Notes under the pieces: generated by a model | The model's database searches: none | Seen by the model: the letters and a program-made list of their open reading frames with translations, nothing else | What the model was told of the DNA's origin: nothing | Assembly (NCBI RefSeq): GCF_004798905.1 | Contig: NZ_SDMO01000001.1 | Coordinates: 310,001-374,000 of the forward strand | Source: Halomonas borealis | GTDB taxonomy: Bacteria > Pseudomonadota > Gammaproteobacteria > Pseudomonadales > Halomonadaceae | Direction of reading: 5' to 3' | DNA length: 64,000 nucleotides | Made by a program: the position numbers and the translations under genes | Shown: piece after piece, positions 1 to 6,690 of the stretch | How positions within the stretch are numbered: the first letter of the stretch is position 1 | Layout: each line of letters begins with the position of its first letter

Positions 1-313
1 CGGCTGGACGCCCTGCATCGGCCCGATCCTGGGCGCCATCCTGATGGCCACCTCGACCACCGCCAATGCCCAGGCCGGCATGCTCTATCTTGCGACGTAC
101 TCGATGGGATTGGCCCTACCCTTCCTGGCCAGCACACTGCTGCTCAACAAGTTCAGCCGCTATCGGGGCAGTCTGGGCAAGTGGAGTGCCTATGCCCGTC
201 CGATCGCAGGCGTGATCCTGATTCTGATGGGGCTTCTGATCGTCTCAGGGACGCTAACCAGGCTCTCCAGCATGCTGGTGGACTGGTTCCCGGCCCTTGC
301 CACCATAGGCTAA
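1..313 (+). CDS. Cytochrome c biogenesis / thiol:disulfide CcdA-type membrane protein, C-terminal part
   Basis: The reading frame is open from base 2 and ends at the TAA at 311-313; the start lies outside the window. The first residues visible are GWTPCIGPIL, the Cys-containing motif of the second half of CcdA/DsbD-type proteins, where the cysteine takes part in moving electrons across the inner membrane. Two further hydrophobic segments follow (about residues 24-45 and 63-85 of the visible part), and the protein ends shortly after the last helix, as in short CcdA proteins. The role, passing reductant to periplasmic thiol proteins and c-type cytochrome maturation, is family knowledge. The other partners are not in the window. 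Confidence 0.75.
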   Translation, partial: GWTPCIGPILGAILMATSTTANAQAGMLYLATYSMGLALPFLASTLLLNKFSRYRGSLGKWSAYARPIAGVILILMGLLIVSGTLTRLSSMLVDWFPALATIG

Positions 314-539
314 ATGCTGCCTTCCTGAGACATCTTACCCTTTACACCACCCAATTCGGCACGGGTGAAACCCTACCAAGGATACTCAGTGCGCAGTTCG
401 TGGCACAGAACCGTAAGCTCGGGTGGCAGTGATGAGCCGGAGACCTAACAGGAGAAATTGTCCGTGCTAGTCCAACTACATCTTGTAGGAGCCAGGTACA
501 AAGTATGGGCTAGAGTATGGGCTGATAGAATTTAGACAT
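314..539. other. Gene-free stretch between ccdA-like gene and tRNA-Ser, with a short direct repeat
   Basis: No convincing gene is present. A 10-bp direct repeat, agtatgggct, occurs at 502-511 and again at 514-523, close to the 3' end of the tRNA-Ser gene. The 3' ends of tRNA genes are common integration sites, so this could be a scar of a lost element, but no integrase remnant is recognisable. Confidence 0.4.
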
Positions 540-566
540 AAAAAAAGCCGCTGAAATCAGCGGCTT
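540..566 (-). terminator. Rho-independent terminator of tRNA-Ser
   Basis: A ten-base-pair stem (545-554 with 557-566, core agccgctga) is followed, on the minus strand, by a run of seven T residues (A run at 540-546 on the plus strand). It lies 12 bases beyond the tRNA-Ser 3' end and is a textbook intrinsic terminator for that gene. Confidence 0.85.
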
Positions 567-578
567 ATCTTTGTTTGG

Positions 579-668
579 TGGCGGAGGGACAGGGATTCGA
601 ACCCTGGGAAGGCTCTCACCTTCGCCGGTTTTCAAGACCGGTGCATTCAACCGCTCTGCCATCCCTCC
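579..668 (-). tRNA. tRNA-Ser (anticodon TGA)
   Basis: The minus strand reads GGAGGGATGGCAGAGCGG, then an anticodon arm with cttgaaa (anticodon TGA), a long class II variable arm, a T arm with gttcgaatc, the matching acceptor strand and an encoded CCA at 579-581. The 90-nt length and long variable arm are typical of tRNA-Ser. It is monocistronic, with its own promoter at 684-711 and terminator at 540-566. Confidence 0.97.
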
Positions 669-683
669 GGCTCACGGCGATGC

Positions 684-711
684 ATATTACCAACTTTCCT
701 GATTAGGTCAA
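684..711 (-). promoter_or_regulatory. Sigma-70 promoter of tRNA-Ser
   Basis: On the minus strand TTGACC (706-711) and TAATAT (684-689) are separated by 16 bp, and transcription would begin a few bases before the tRNA 5' end at 668. Both boxes match the sigma-70 consensus closely. Confidence 0.65.
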
Positions 712-753
712 GAGTTTCATGCGATCAATGTGTTACCGCCGCGTTCACGGGCT

Positions 754-1341
754 TCACTCGGCGCCGACGGGGCGCTTGTTCCAATGGCGCTTGATGGTCG
801 CGATGCTCAGCCCGGAACGCGCCGCCGCCTGTGACTGGCTGACGCCCTGCGCCTTGAGCCTCTGCACCCTGTCGGTGGTGTCCGTGGCGACGGGGCGCCC
901 GAGCTTGCTGCCCCGACGCCGAGCTCGTTCAAGGCCTTCCCGTGTCCGCTCGCCGATTCGCTTACGCTCGAACTCGGCGAAGGCCTCGAACACCCGGAAG
1001 ATCCCCTGCCCCTCGTGGCTCGTCAGGTCATGCATCGGCACGTCCAGCGAGACCACCCGTATGCCACCCTCGGCGAGGTGCGCGATGCTACGCCGCAGGT
1101 CGATGTTGTCACCGCCCAACCGGTCCAGCGTCAGCACGACCAGGGTGTCGCCGGGCTCGAGCTTGTGCTCGACCATGCTGCGAAAGGCCGGGCGCTGCAT
1201 CGCCGGGAGCGCGCCCTGCACGGCCTCGCTGACCACCCGATAAGGCTCGATCGAGTAGCCGGCGGCCTCGATGATCCCGACCTGAGCATCGAGCGCCGAT
1301 TCCACGGCGCCGATGCGGCAATAGGCGAAGGTCCTTCCCAT
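754..1341 (-). CDS. Serine-recombinase (resolvase/invertase) family protein with altered catalytic residues
   Basis: 195 aa with a resolvase-type N-terminal domain (about 1-140: GDTLVVLTLDRLG, EFERKRIGERTREGL) and a C-terminal helix-turn-helix of Hin type (about 155-190: GVSQSQAAARSGLSIATIKR). The usual Y-x-R-V-S-T active-site motif reads AYCRIGAVE, so glycine replaces the nucleophilic serine. The usual DRLGR motif reads DRLGG, so a conserved active-site arginine is also missing. The fold is clear, but strand cleavage by the normal chemistry is not expected. It may act as a DNA-binding protein or be a decayed recombinase. A cluster of GTATC half-sites lies just upstream (1389-1447). It stands alone near tRNA-Ser, perhaps left by a former mobile element. 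Confidence 0.8.
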   Translation of the reverse strand: MGRTFAYCRIGAVESALDAQVGIIEAAGYSIEPYRVVSEAVQGALPAMQRPAFRSMVEHKLEPGDTLVVLTLDRLGGDNIDLRRSIAHLAEGGIRVVSLDVPMHDLTSHEGQGIFRVFEAFAEFERKRIGERTREGLERARRRGSKLGRPVATDTTDRVQRLKAQGVSQSQAAARSGLSIATIKRHWNKRPVGAE

Positions 1342-1388
1342 GCGACTGTCTCCCGGCGAGGGGGGGCGCTTGCCCTTTCACGCCTCGC

Positions 1389-1447
1389 TAGTATCAATTA
1401 ATGCTTATTTAGTGATACTAACGATACACGGCTTCATCGGTATCAAC
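1389..1447. repeat. Cluster of inverted GTATC half-sites upstream of the recombinase homologue
   Basis: An 8-bp perfect inverted repeat, tagtatca (1389-1396) and tgatacta (1413-1420), is followed by a second divergent pair, gatac (1423-1427) and gtatc (1441-1445). The segment is AT-rich against a GC-rich background and lies 48-100 bp upstream of the recombinase start codon. The arrangement suits an operator or a former recombination site; this is inference. Confidence 0.5.
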
Positions 1448-1656
1448 AACGCGATAACGGCCATTGTCGATGCCTGATGCTGTCATCCGAGGATGTCGAT
1501 CCGGGCATGATACGCATGGTGCTCTACGGCGGGTTCATCCCATCGGAGACGATGCGTCGGTCGCGAGACGAGAGAATGCGGGCGAGAGAGGCAGGAAGGC
1601 AGGAAACGAGTCAATCCGCGATGCGGGGCGGCCAGTGCCGCCCCGGCCTTAACGGA

Positions 1657-1815
1657 TCATCGCTTGGCGATGATCCATACCGCATGGATGATCCCGGGAA
1701 TATAGCCCAGTAGGGTCAGCAGGATATTGATCCAGAAATGCAGGCCTAAGCCGACCTGAAGAAAGACCCCTACCGGGGGTAGAAGAATCGCGAACAGTAT
1801 GCGGATCAAGTCCAT
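1657..1815 (-). CDS. yqaE: YqaE/Pmp3-family small membrane protein
   Basis: 52 aa, almost entirely two hydrophobic helices (about 4-24 and 29-50), with the family motif LLPPVGVFLQVG and the C-terminal LGYIPGIIHAVWII. Eukaryotic Pmp3 and bacterial YqaE proteins are stress-induced proteolipids that affect membrane potential. The start at 1815 is chosen because AAGGAG lies seven bases before it. An in-frame ATG at 1839 would add eight residues but has no such site. It is a single gene, and the regions on either side (1342-1656 and 1816-2033) hold no other coding sequence I can support. Confidence 0.85.
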   Translation of the reverse strand: MDLIRILFAILLPPVGVFLQVGLGLHFWINILLTLLGYIPGIIHAVWIIAKR

Positions 1816-2033
1816 CGGAATGCTCCTTGTGTTAATCACTTCGCATCATCGTGGTCATGCGACCCCGACGGTCATTATGACACCCTCACCCAAGGCCCCA
1901 CACGTACGATCGTAAGGGATCCCTGAGCGGCGATCCACACCCGACCTCGAGCCTGGACGGTGTCTTTGTCGTGGTGCACCGAGCATCGCATCTCGATAGC
2001 CGACGGCCCATCGGCGATATGCCTGGCATGGCT

Positions 2034-3740
2034 TCAGTAGAGCCGCAGACCTACCCGCGTCACCCGGTTGCCATCCATCTCATTGACCACCCAGTGAATG
2101 CCGTGCCAATCGACGTCGTCGCCCACCACCGGGTGGCCACCGACGCGCAACGAGATGAAGTCGGCAAGCGTCATCTCCTCCTCACCGGGGCTCAACGTGA
2201 GGCCATAGGCATCGGCAATATCACCCAGCGGGGCATCGCCATTGAAGTTGAAGGCGCCGAAGAAGGCACGCTCCCGCTTGAGGGTGGCATCGCCATTGAA
2301 CAACCGGTTGAGCGCCGGAAGATCGTCGCTGCGGCCGATCACACACAGCACGTCGCCGCGCTGTAACTGGGTGCCCCCCTTGGGATGCAGCATCACCTCG
2401 TCGCGGAACAACGACGCGATCATCGCCCCGGAGGGGAAGCGCAGCAGCCGTAGTGGCACATTCTCGAGGTCGGTGCTCTCCACTCGATAGGTGAACATCT
2501 CATAGTCGTTGTCGTGCTGAATGCCCAGCGGGCCACGCCGCTTGGGTGTCACGCTCGGCGGTAGCTGGACCTTCAACCGGCGCGCCATCCACGGCAGGGA
2601 GCCCCCCTGGATCAACAACGAGAGCAGCACCACCGCGAAGGCCACATTGAAGTAGAGCGCGGAATTCTCGACCCCGCCGATGACCGGGAAGATCGCCAGC
2701 ACGATCGGTACCGCGCCACGCAGCCCGACCCAGGCGATGAACCCCACCTCGCGCCAGCGGAAGCGGAAGAAGGGCTTGATGGCGACCACCACCGCCAGCG
2801 GACGCGCGACGAAGATCAGCGCCAGGGCGACTACCGCGGCCGGCAGTGCATAGACCATCATCTCACTGGGATTCACCAGCAGCCCCAGCACCAGGAACAA
2901 GCCGATCTGGCTGAGCCAGGCCAGACCATCGTGGACCGGCAGGATGAAGTTGAGGTGCCGCCCCGGCCGGTTGCCGATCATCAGGCCGGTCAGATAGATG
3001 GCCAGGAAACCGCTGCCTCCCAGGGCACTGGTCAGCCCGAAGACGCAGAAACCGAGCGCCAGCGCCAGCAACGAATAAAGCCCCGGCGCCAGATCGAGCC
3101 AGGCGATCAAGCGGGCGATCAACCAGCCGGCCCCTAGCCCCAGCGCGATGCCGATGCCGAATTGCTGGAGGAAGAACAACGCGGTCTCGAGCCAGCCTCC
3201 GATGTCTCCGACCAGTACTTCTACCAGCATCAGCGTCAAGAAGATCGCCATGGGGTCGTTGGTGCCCGACTCGATCTCCAGGGACGCCCCGACCCGCTCG
3301 TTGAGATTGATACCACGCCCGCCGAGCATCGAGAATACCGCCGCCGCATCCGTGGAGCCGACGATGGCACCTACCAGCAGGCCCTGGACCAGGCTCAGCC
3401 CGAATACCCACATGGCGATCACCCCGACCATGGCGCTGGTCACGAACACACCCAGGGTGGCCAGCGACAAGGCCGGCTTGAAACCGACCCGAAAAGTCTT
3501 CAGACGGGTGCGCAGGCCGCCGTCGAGCAGGATCATCGCCAGCGCCAGGTGGCCGATGAGGAAGGCCAACGAATAGTCGTCGAACACGATGCCGAGCACA
3601 CCCTCTTCGCCCGCCAGCATGCCAAGCCCCAGGAAGAGCAGCAGCAGCGGAACGCCTACCAGCGTGGAAAGGCGGCTGGCCAGCACGCTCAGCGCGATCA
3701 GAAAGCCACTGAGCAGAAAGAGGGTATTGATCGTATCCAT
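2034..3740 (-). CDS. nhaP2: Potassium/proton antiporter, NhaP2 (CvrA) type
   Basis: 568 aa. The first ~390 residues form a CPA1-family exchanger with about 12-13 membrane segments and the conserved ESGTNDPMAIF motif (around residue 160) that contains the ion-binding Asn-Asp pair. A TrkA_C/RCK_C-like cytosolic domain follows (about 405-475, ENVPLRLLRFPSGA and later GDVLCVIGRSDDL). The final ~80 residues resemble the CorC/HlyC transporter-associated domain. This order is that of NhaP2/CvrA K+(Na+)/H+ antiporters, which extrude potassium during osmotic and pH shifts. It is a single-gene unit. In a halophile a role in K+ homeostasis is likely, but ion preference cannot be read from sequence. Confidence 0.9.
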   Translation of the reverse strand: MDTINTLFLLSGFLIALSVLASRLSTLVGVPLLLLFLGLGMLAGEEGVLGIVFDDYSLAFLIGHLALAMILLDGGLRTRLKTFRVGFKPALSLATLGVFVTSAMVGVIAMWVFGLSLVQGLLVGAIVGSTDAAAVFSMLGGRGINLNERVGASLEIESGTNDPMAIFLTLMLVEVLVGDIGGWLETALFFLQQFGIGIALGLGAGWLIARLIAWLDLAPGLYSLLALALGFCVFGLTSALGGSGFLAIYLTGLMIGNRPGRHLNFILPVHDGLAWLSQIGLFLVLGLLVNPSEMMVYALPAAVVALALIFVARPLAVVVAIKPFFRFRWREVGFIAWVGLRGAVPIVLAIFPVIGGVENSALYFNVAFAVVLLSLLIQGGSLPWMARRLKVQLPPSVTPKRRGPLGIQHDNDYEMFTYRVESTDLENVPLRLLRFPSGAMIASLFRDEVMLHPKGGTQLQRGDVLCVIGRSDDLPALNRLFNGDATLKRERAFFGAFNFNGDAPLGDIADAYGLTLSPGEEEMTLADFISLRVGGHPVVGDDVDWHGIHWVVNEMDGNRVTRVGLRLY

Positions 3741-3912
3741 GGCATCCTGCCCCAGAAAAGTCGTTCCAGTATCTCATGGTGAGTCAACACCCGCGACAAT
3801 CCGCGCCACGTTGACCGCCACGCTGGTCATGTGGGACCCGGGGTCGATAGACTAGCCACGTCTTTCCCCTTGCCCGGGCCGCATCGCCCCGGGCATCGCT
3901 GGAGCCGCCGAC

Positions 3913-5091
3913 ATGCTGTCACCCTTCCATCGCCGGGTCCGCTCGCCCGCCTGGACCACGCTGACCCTGGCCATCGGCCTGCCGCTGTGGTCCCTGGCCG
4001 GGCAAGCCGACCCGGCGCCCCCCGAGGCGGACTATCCACCGCTCGGCACCCAGGTCATGGTCCCCGACCTGGTCCTCACGCCGACCGCCGCACCGGGCGA
4101 GGATGCGCTGGAGGCCTTCGAGGGCCGCCGCGGCGGGCCATCCGTGGATACACCGACGCGCCCTACGGCCCCGGCCGTGGCCGTGGGGCCCGTCGAGCCC
4201 ATCGCGCCGCCGCCGGTCACCCGGCTCTCGCTGATGCTCGACTGGTATCCGAGCCCCCGCCATGCGGCGCTGTTCGTGGCTCGTGAACGGAAGCTGTTCG
4301 CCGAACGCGGCCTGGACGTGGAGCTGCGCACCCCCGCCGACCCCGATGTGCCTACTAAACTGCTGGCGGCCTCGCGGATCGATCTGGCCTTGACGCGCCA
4401 ACCGCTGCTGCACCTGAGGGTCGACCAGGGAGAACCGCTGGTGCGCGTGGCCACGCTGGTCGGGCTGCCGCTCGCCTCGCTGGTGGTCGACGACGACATT
4501 GGCCTCGATGACCTGGCGGGGCGACGCATCGGTCACGTCGACCTGGACGCCGAGGCCGTGCTGCTGGCCGGGCTACTGCATCACCAGGCCCTGGACCGCG
4601 ATGCCCTGGACAGCCCCGATCTACACTTCCGGCTCGAGCAGGCCATGCGCGAAGGGCGCGTGGATGGCGTGATCGGCGCCGTGCGCTACCTGCTGCCGCG
4701 CGCCCTGGCCGACGACGGCATCTCGACACGCACCTACACCACCGAGGCCATGGGCGTGCCCCGCTATGACGGCCTGATCCTGGTGGCCAACCGCGACCAT
4801 CTCACCACCCAGCGCGAGGCCATCGCGCGGCTGGTGGAGGCCCTGGAGGACGCCACGGCCTGGATCGTCGAGCACCCCGAGGCGAGCTGGGAGCTACTGG
4901 TCCAGGCCGAGCCGACGCTCGACACCCCGACCAATCGCGCGGCCTGGCCCGATGCCATGACGCGCCTGAGCCTGGCACCGGCGGCCCTGCACGCCCAGCG
5001 CTACGCCGACTTCGAGCGTTTCCTGGTCGACCGGCACCTGGTTAAGGCGCCCACCCCGGTCGAGCGTCTCGCCATCGACCCCAATCGCTGA
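3913..5091 (+). CDS. ABC-transporter substrate-binding protein of the ThiY/NMT1 (THI5-like) family
   Basis: 392 aa with an N-terminal hydrophobic segment (about 14-32, ending near GQA) that probably serves for export. A 70-residue proline- and alanine-rich stretch follows, then an NMT1/THI5-type periplasmic domain from about residue 103. LMLDWYPSPRHAALFVARER closely follows the ThiY pattern, in which a Trp/Tyr pair near the start helps hold a pyrimidine ring. ThiY proteins bind hydroxymethylpyrimidine precursors of thiamin. No permease or ATPase gene accompanies it, so its partners must be elsewhere or it works alone. The ligand is inferred from one motif, and taurine or nitrate binding-protein relatives remain possible. 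Confidence 0.65.
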   Translation: MLSPFHRRVRSPAWTTLTLAIGLPLWSLAGQADPAPPEADYPPLGTQVMVPDLVLTPTAAPGEDALEAFEGRRGGPSVDTPTRPTAPAVAVGPVEPIAPPPVTRLSLMLDWYPSPRHAALFVARERKLFAERGLDVELRTPADPDVPTKLLAASRIDLALTRQPLLHLRVDQGEPLVRVATLVGLPLASLVVDDDIGLDDLAGRRIGHVDLDAEAVLLAGLLHHQALDRDALDSPDLHFRLEQAMREGRVDGVIGAVRYLLPRALADDGISTRTYTTEAMGVPRYDGLILVANRDHLTTQREAIARLVEALEDATAWIVEHPEASWELLVQAEPTLDTPTNRAAWPDAMTRLSLAPAALHAQRYADFERFLVDRHLVKAPTPVERLAIDPNR

Positions 5092-5096
5092 ACCGT

Positions 5097-5873
5097 TCAG
5101 TCGGCCTGGCGCGCCAGGAAATCATTGACCACGCCCTGGAACTCCTCCGGCCGCTCGGCATGCAGCCAGTGGCCGGCATCCAGGGTCGCCAGCTCGGCCT
5201 GCGGTAGCACCTCGTGCAGCCCCGACAGCATGGCATCGGTCACGTAAGGCGAACGACCGCCGCGCACCACCAGCGTCGGCCCCGCGAAGCTGCCTTCGCC
5301 ATCCGGCGCTCCGCTGATCGCCGCATAACCATCGCGGATCTCGTCCAGGCCGACACGCACCGTCATCGCTCCTTCGTCGCGCACCAGGTTGGTGGCCAGG
5401 AACAGCCGCGTGGTGCGGTTGTCGATCCTCTCGGCCATCAGCGCATCGGCCTCGCGACGCCCGGCCGGGCGCGCCTCACGGACGCGCCTCAAGGCCCCGA
5501 GCTCGTCGTCATGCCCGTGCCCGTAGGCCTGGGGGGCGACATCCACAACGATCAGCGAAGCCAGCCGCTCTGGTGCCAGACGCGCCAGGGTCATCGCCAC
5601 CTTGCCGCCCATGGAGTGGCCCAGCACATGGGCTCGGGGCACCTCCAGCCGGTCCAGCAGCGCGAGCACATCCCGCGCCATATCGGCGTAGGCCATGCCG
5701 GGCGCATGCGGTGAGCGACCGTGGTTGCGTAGGTCCAGCCCGATCACCCGCCGCCGTTCCTGCCACTGCTTGATGTGCGAGCGCCAGTTGTCGGCGCTGC
5801 CCAGCAGGCCATGGATCACCACCAGCGGCGTACCATCGCCGCCGGTGTCGAGATGATGGAGAGCGAGGGTCAT
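5097..5873 (-). CDS. ybfF: Alpha/beta-hydrolase, YbfF-type esterase
   Basis: 258 aa. The N-terminal GDGTPLVVIHGLLGSADNW segment carries the oxyanion-hole HG, GHSMGGKVAM holds the nucleophile serine (about residue 87), and DAGHWLHAERPEEF near the C-terminus supplies the histidine. Length and motifs match YbfF, a soluble acyl-ester and thioester hydrolase. It lies 18 bp downstream of yhhQ on the same strand, so the two are probably co-transcribed, and the riboswitch upstream of yhhQ may influence it too. The physiological substrate is not known. Confidence 0.85.
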   Translation of the reverse strand: MTLALHHLDTGGDGTPLVVIHGLLGSADNWRSHIKQWQERRRVIGLDLRNHGRSPHAPGMAYADMARDVLALLDRLEVPRAHVLGHSMGGKVAMTLARLAPERLASLIVVDVAPQAYGHGHDDELGALRRVREARPAGRREADALMAERIDNRTTRLFLATNLVRDEGAMTVRVGLDEIRDGYAAISGAPDGEGSFAGPTLVVRGGRSPYVTDAMLSGLHEVLPQAELATLDAGHWLHAERPEEFQGVVNDFLARQAD

Positions 5874-5891
5874 CGTGAGCTCCTTGTCGGT

Positions 5892-6566
5892 TTAACGGGC
5901 CTGCTCCGGGGCCAGGTCATGCTCTCCGGTCAGGGTGACCAGCCGGCGTGTCAGCCAGCCCAGCAGCACGCCATAGAGCGGCAGGAAGAAGGCCAGGCTG
6001 ATGCCCAGCTTGATGGCATAATCCACCCAGGCGATCTCCGGCCAATGACTGGCCATGAAGGCATCGGGCCCACGGTGGAAGGCAATCGAGAAGAAGGCGA
6101 AGGTATCGGCCAGGTTGCCGAACAGGGTCGACATCGCCGGCGCCACCCACCAGGCCTTGAGCCGGCGCAGGCGATCGAAGACGGTGACGTCGAGTAACTG
6201 GCCGAGCACATAGGCCATGAAGCTGGCCAGCGCGATACGCGTCACGAACAGGTTCCATTCTCCCAACGCCTCGAGGCCGGCGAAGCCCCCCCGCGGGAAC
6301 ACCACCGAGACGACATAGGAGATCACCAGCGCCGGGAACATCACCCGCAGGATGATGGCGCGTGCCGGTTCCTTGCCGAACAACCGCACGGTCAGGTCGG
6401 TCGCCAGGAAGATGAAGGGGAAGCTGAAGGCCCCCCAGGTGGTATGCATCCCGAACAGGCTGAAGGGCAGCTGGACCAGATAATTGCTGGCCGTGATGAC
6501 GGCGATATGGAAGGCGACCAGCCACATCAGGCAGCGGCGAGTCTGGGCGGCGGAAAGCGTGAACAT
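5892..6566 (-). CDS. yhhQ: Queuosine precursor transporter YhhQ
   Basis: 224 aa with about six membrane segments and the COG1738/YhhQ signatures: AFSFPFIFLATDLTVRLFG near residue 55 and the NLADTFAFFSIAF segment near 150. YhhQ imports queuine precursors (preQ0/preQ1) for tRNA modification. The start at 6566 is supported by AAGGTG five bases upstream, which forms the 3' tail of a probable preQ1-I riboswitch (6571-6604). That regulatory context independently supports the substrate. It leads a two-gene unit with ybfF. Confidence 0.92.
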   Translation of the reverse strand: MFTLSAAQTRRCLMWLVAFHIAVITASNYLVQLPFSLFGMHTTWGAFSFPFIFLATDLTVRLFGKEPARAIILRVMFPALVISYVVSVVFPRGGFAGLEALGEWNLFVTRIALASFMAYVLGQLLDVTVFDRLRRLKAWWVAPAMSTLFGNLADTFAFFSIAFHRGPDAFMASHWPEIAWVDYAIKLGISLAFFLPLYGVLLGWLTRRLVTLTGEHDLAPEQAR

Positions 6567-6570
6567 CAGA

Positions 6571-6604
6571 CACCTTTTTGGGCAGGAGGGGTGAGGGAAC
6601 CCTC
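6571..6604 (-). promoter_or_regulatory. Candidate preQ1-I riboswitch controlling yhhQ translation
   Basis: On the minus strand the order is: GAGGG (6604-6600), a loop starting UUC and continuing CCUCAC (6599-6591), CCCUC closing the stem (6590-6586), a short linker, an A-run (6579-6575), then AGGUG. This is the layout of class I preQ1 aptamers: a five-base-pair stem, a UUC-initiated loop, a CAC-CCC return and an A-rich tail. The loop bases CCU after UUC can pair with AGG of the tail, forming the H-type pseudoknot. AGG is the Shine-Dalgarno of yhhQ, so ligand binding would block translation. PreQ1 riboswitches before yhhQ-type genes are established; this assignment is by eye. Confidence 0.7.
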
Positions 6605-6690
6605 ATCGAATGGCGTGCCGGCGCACCGGCGAACGGTCGCGGATTATACGCGCCCGCCCGCCCGCGGCCAACTCCATCCCGGGAACCGCC

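Noticed and set aside
1464..1713. Two short open frames on the plus strand upstream of yqaE
   Set aside because: No ribosome-binding site, no recognisable domain, and mutual overlap in different frames.
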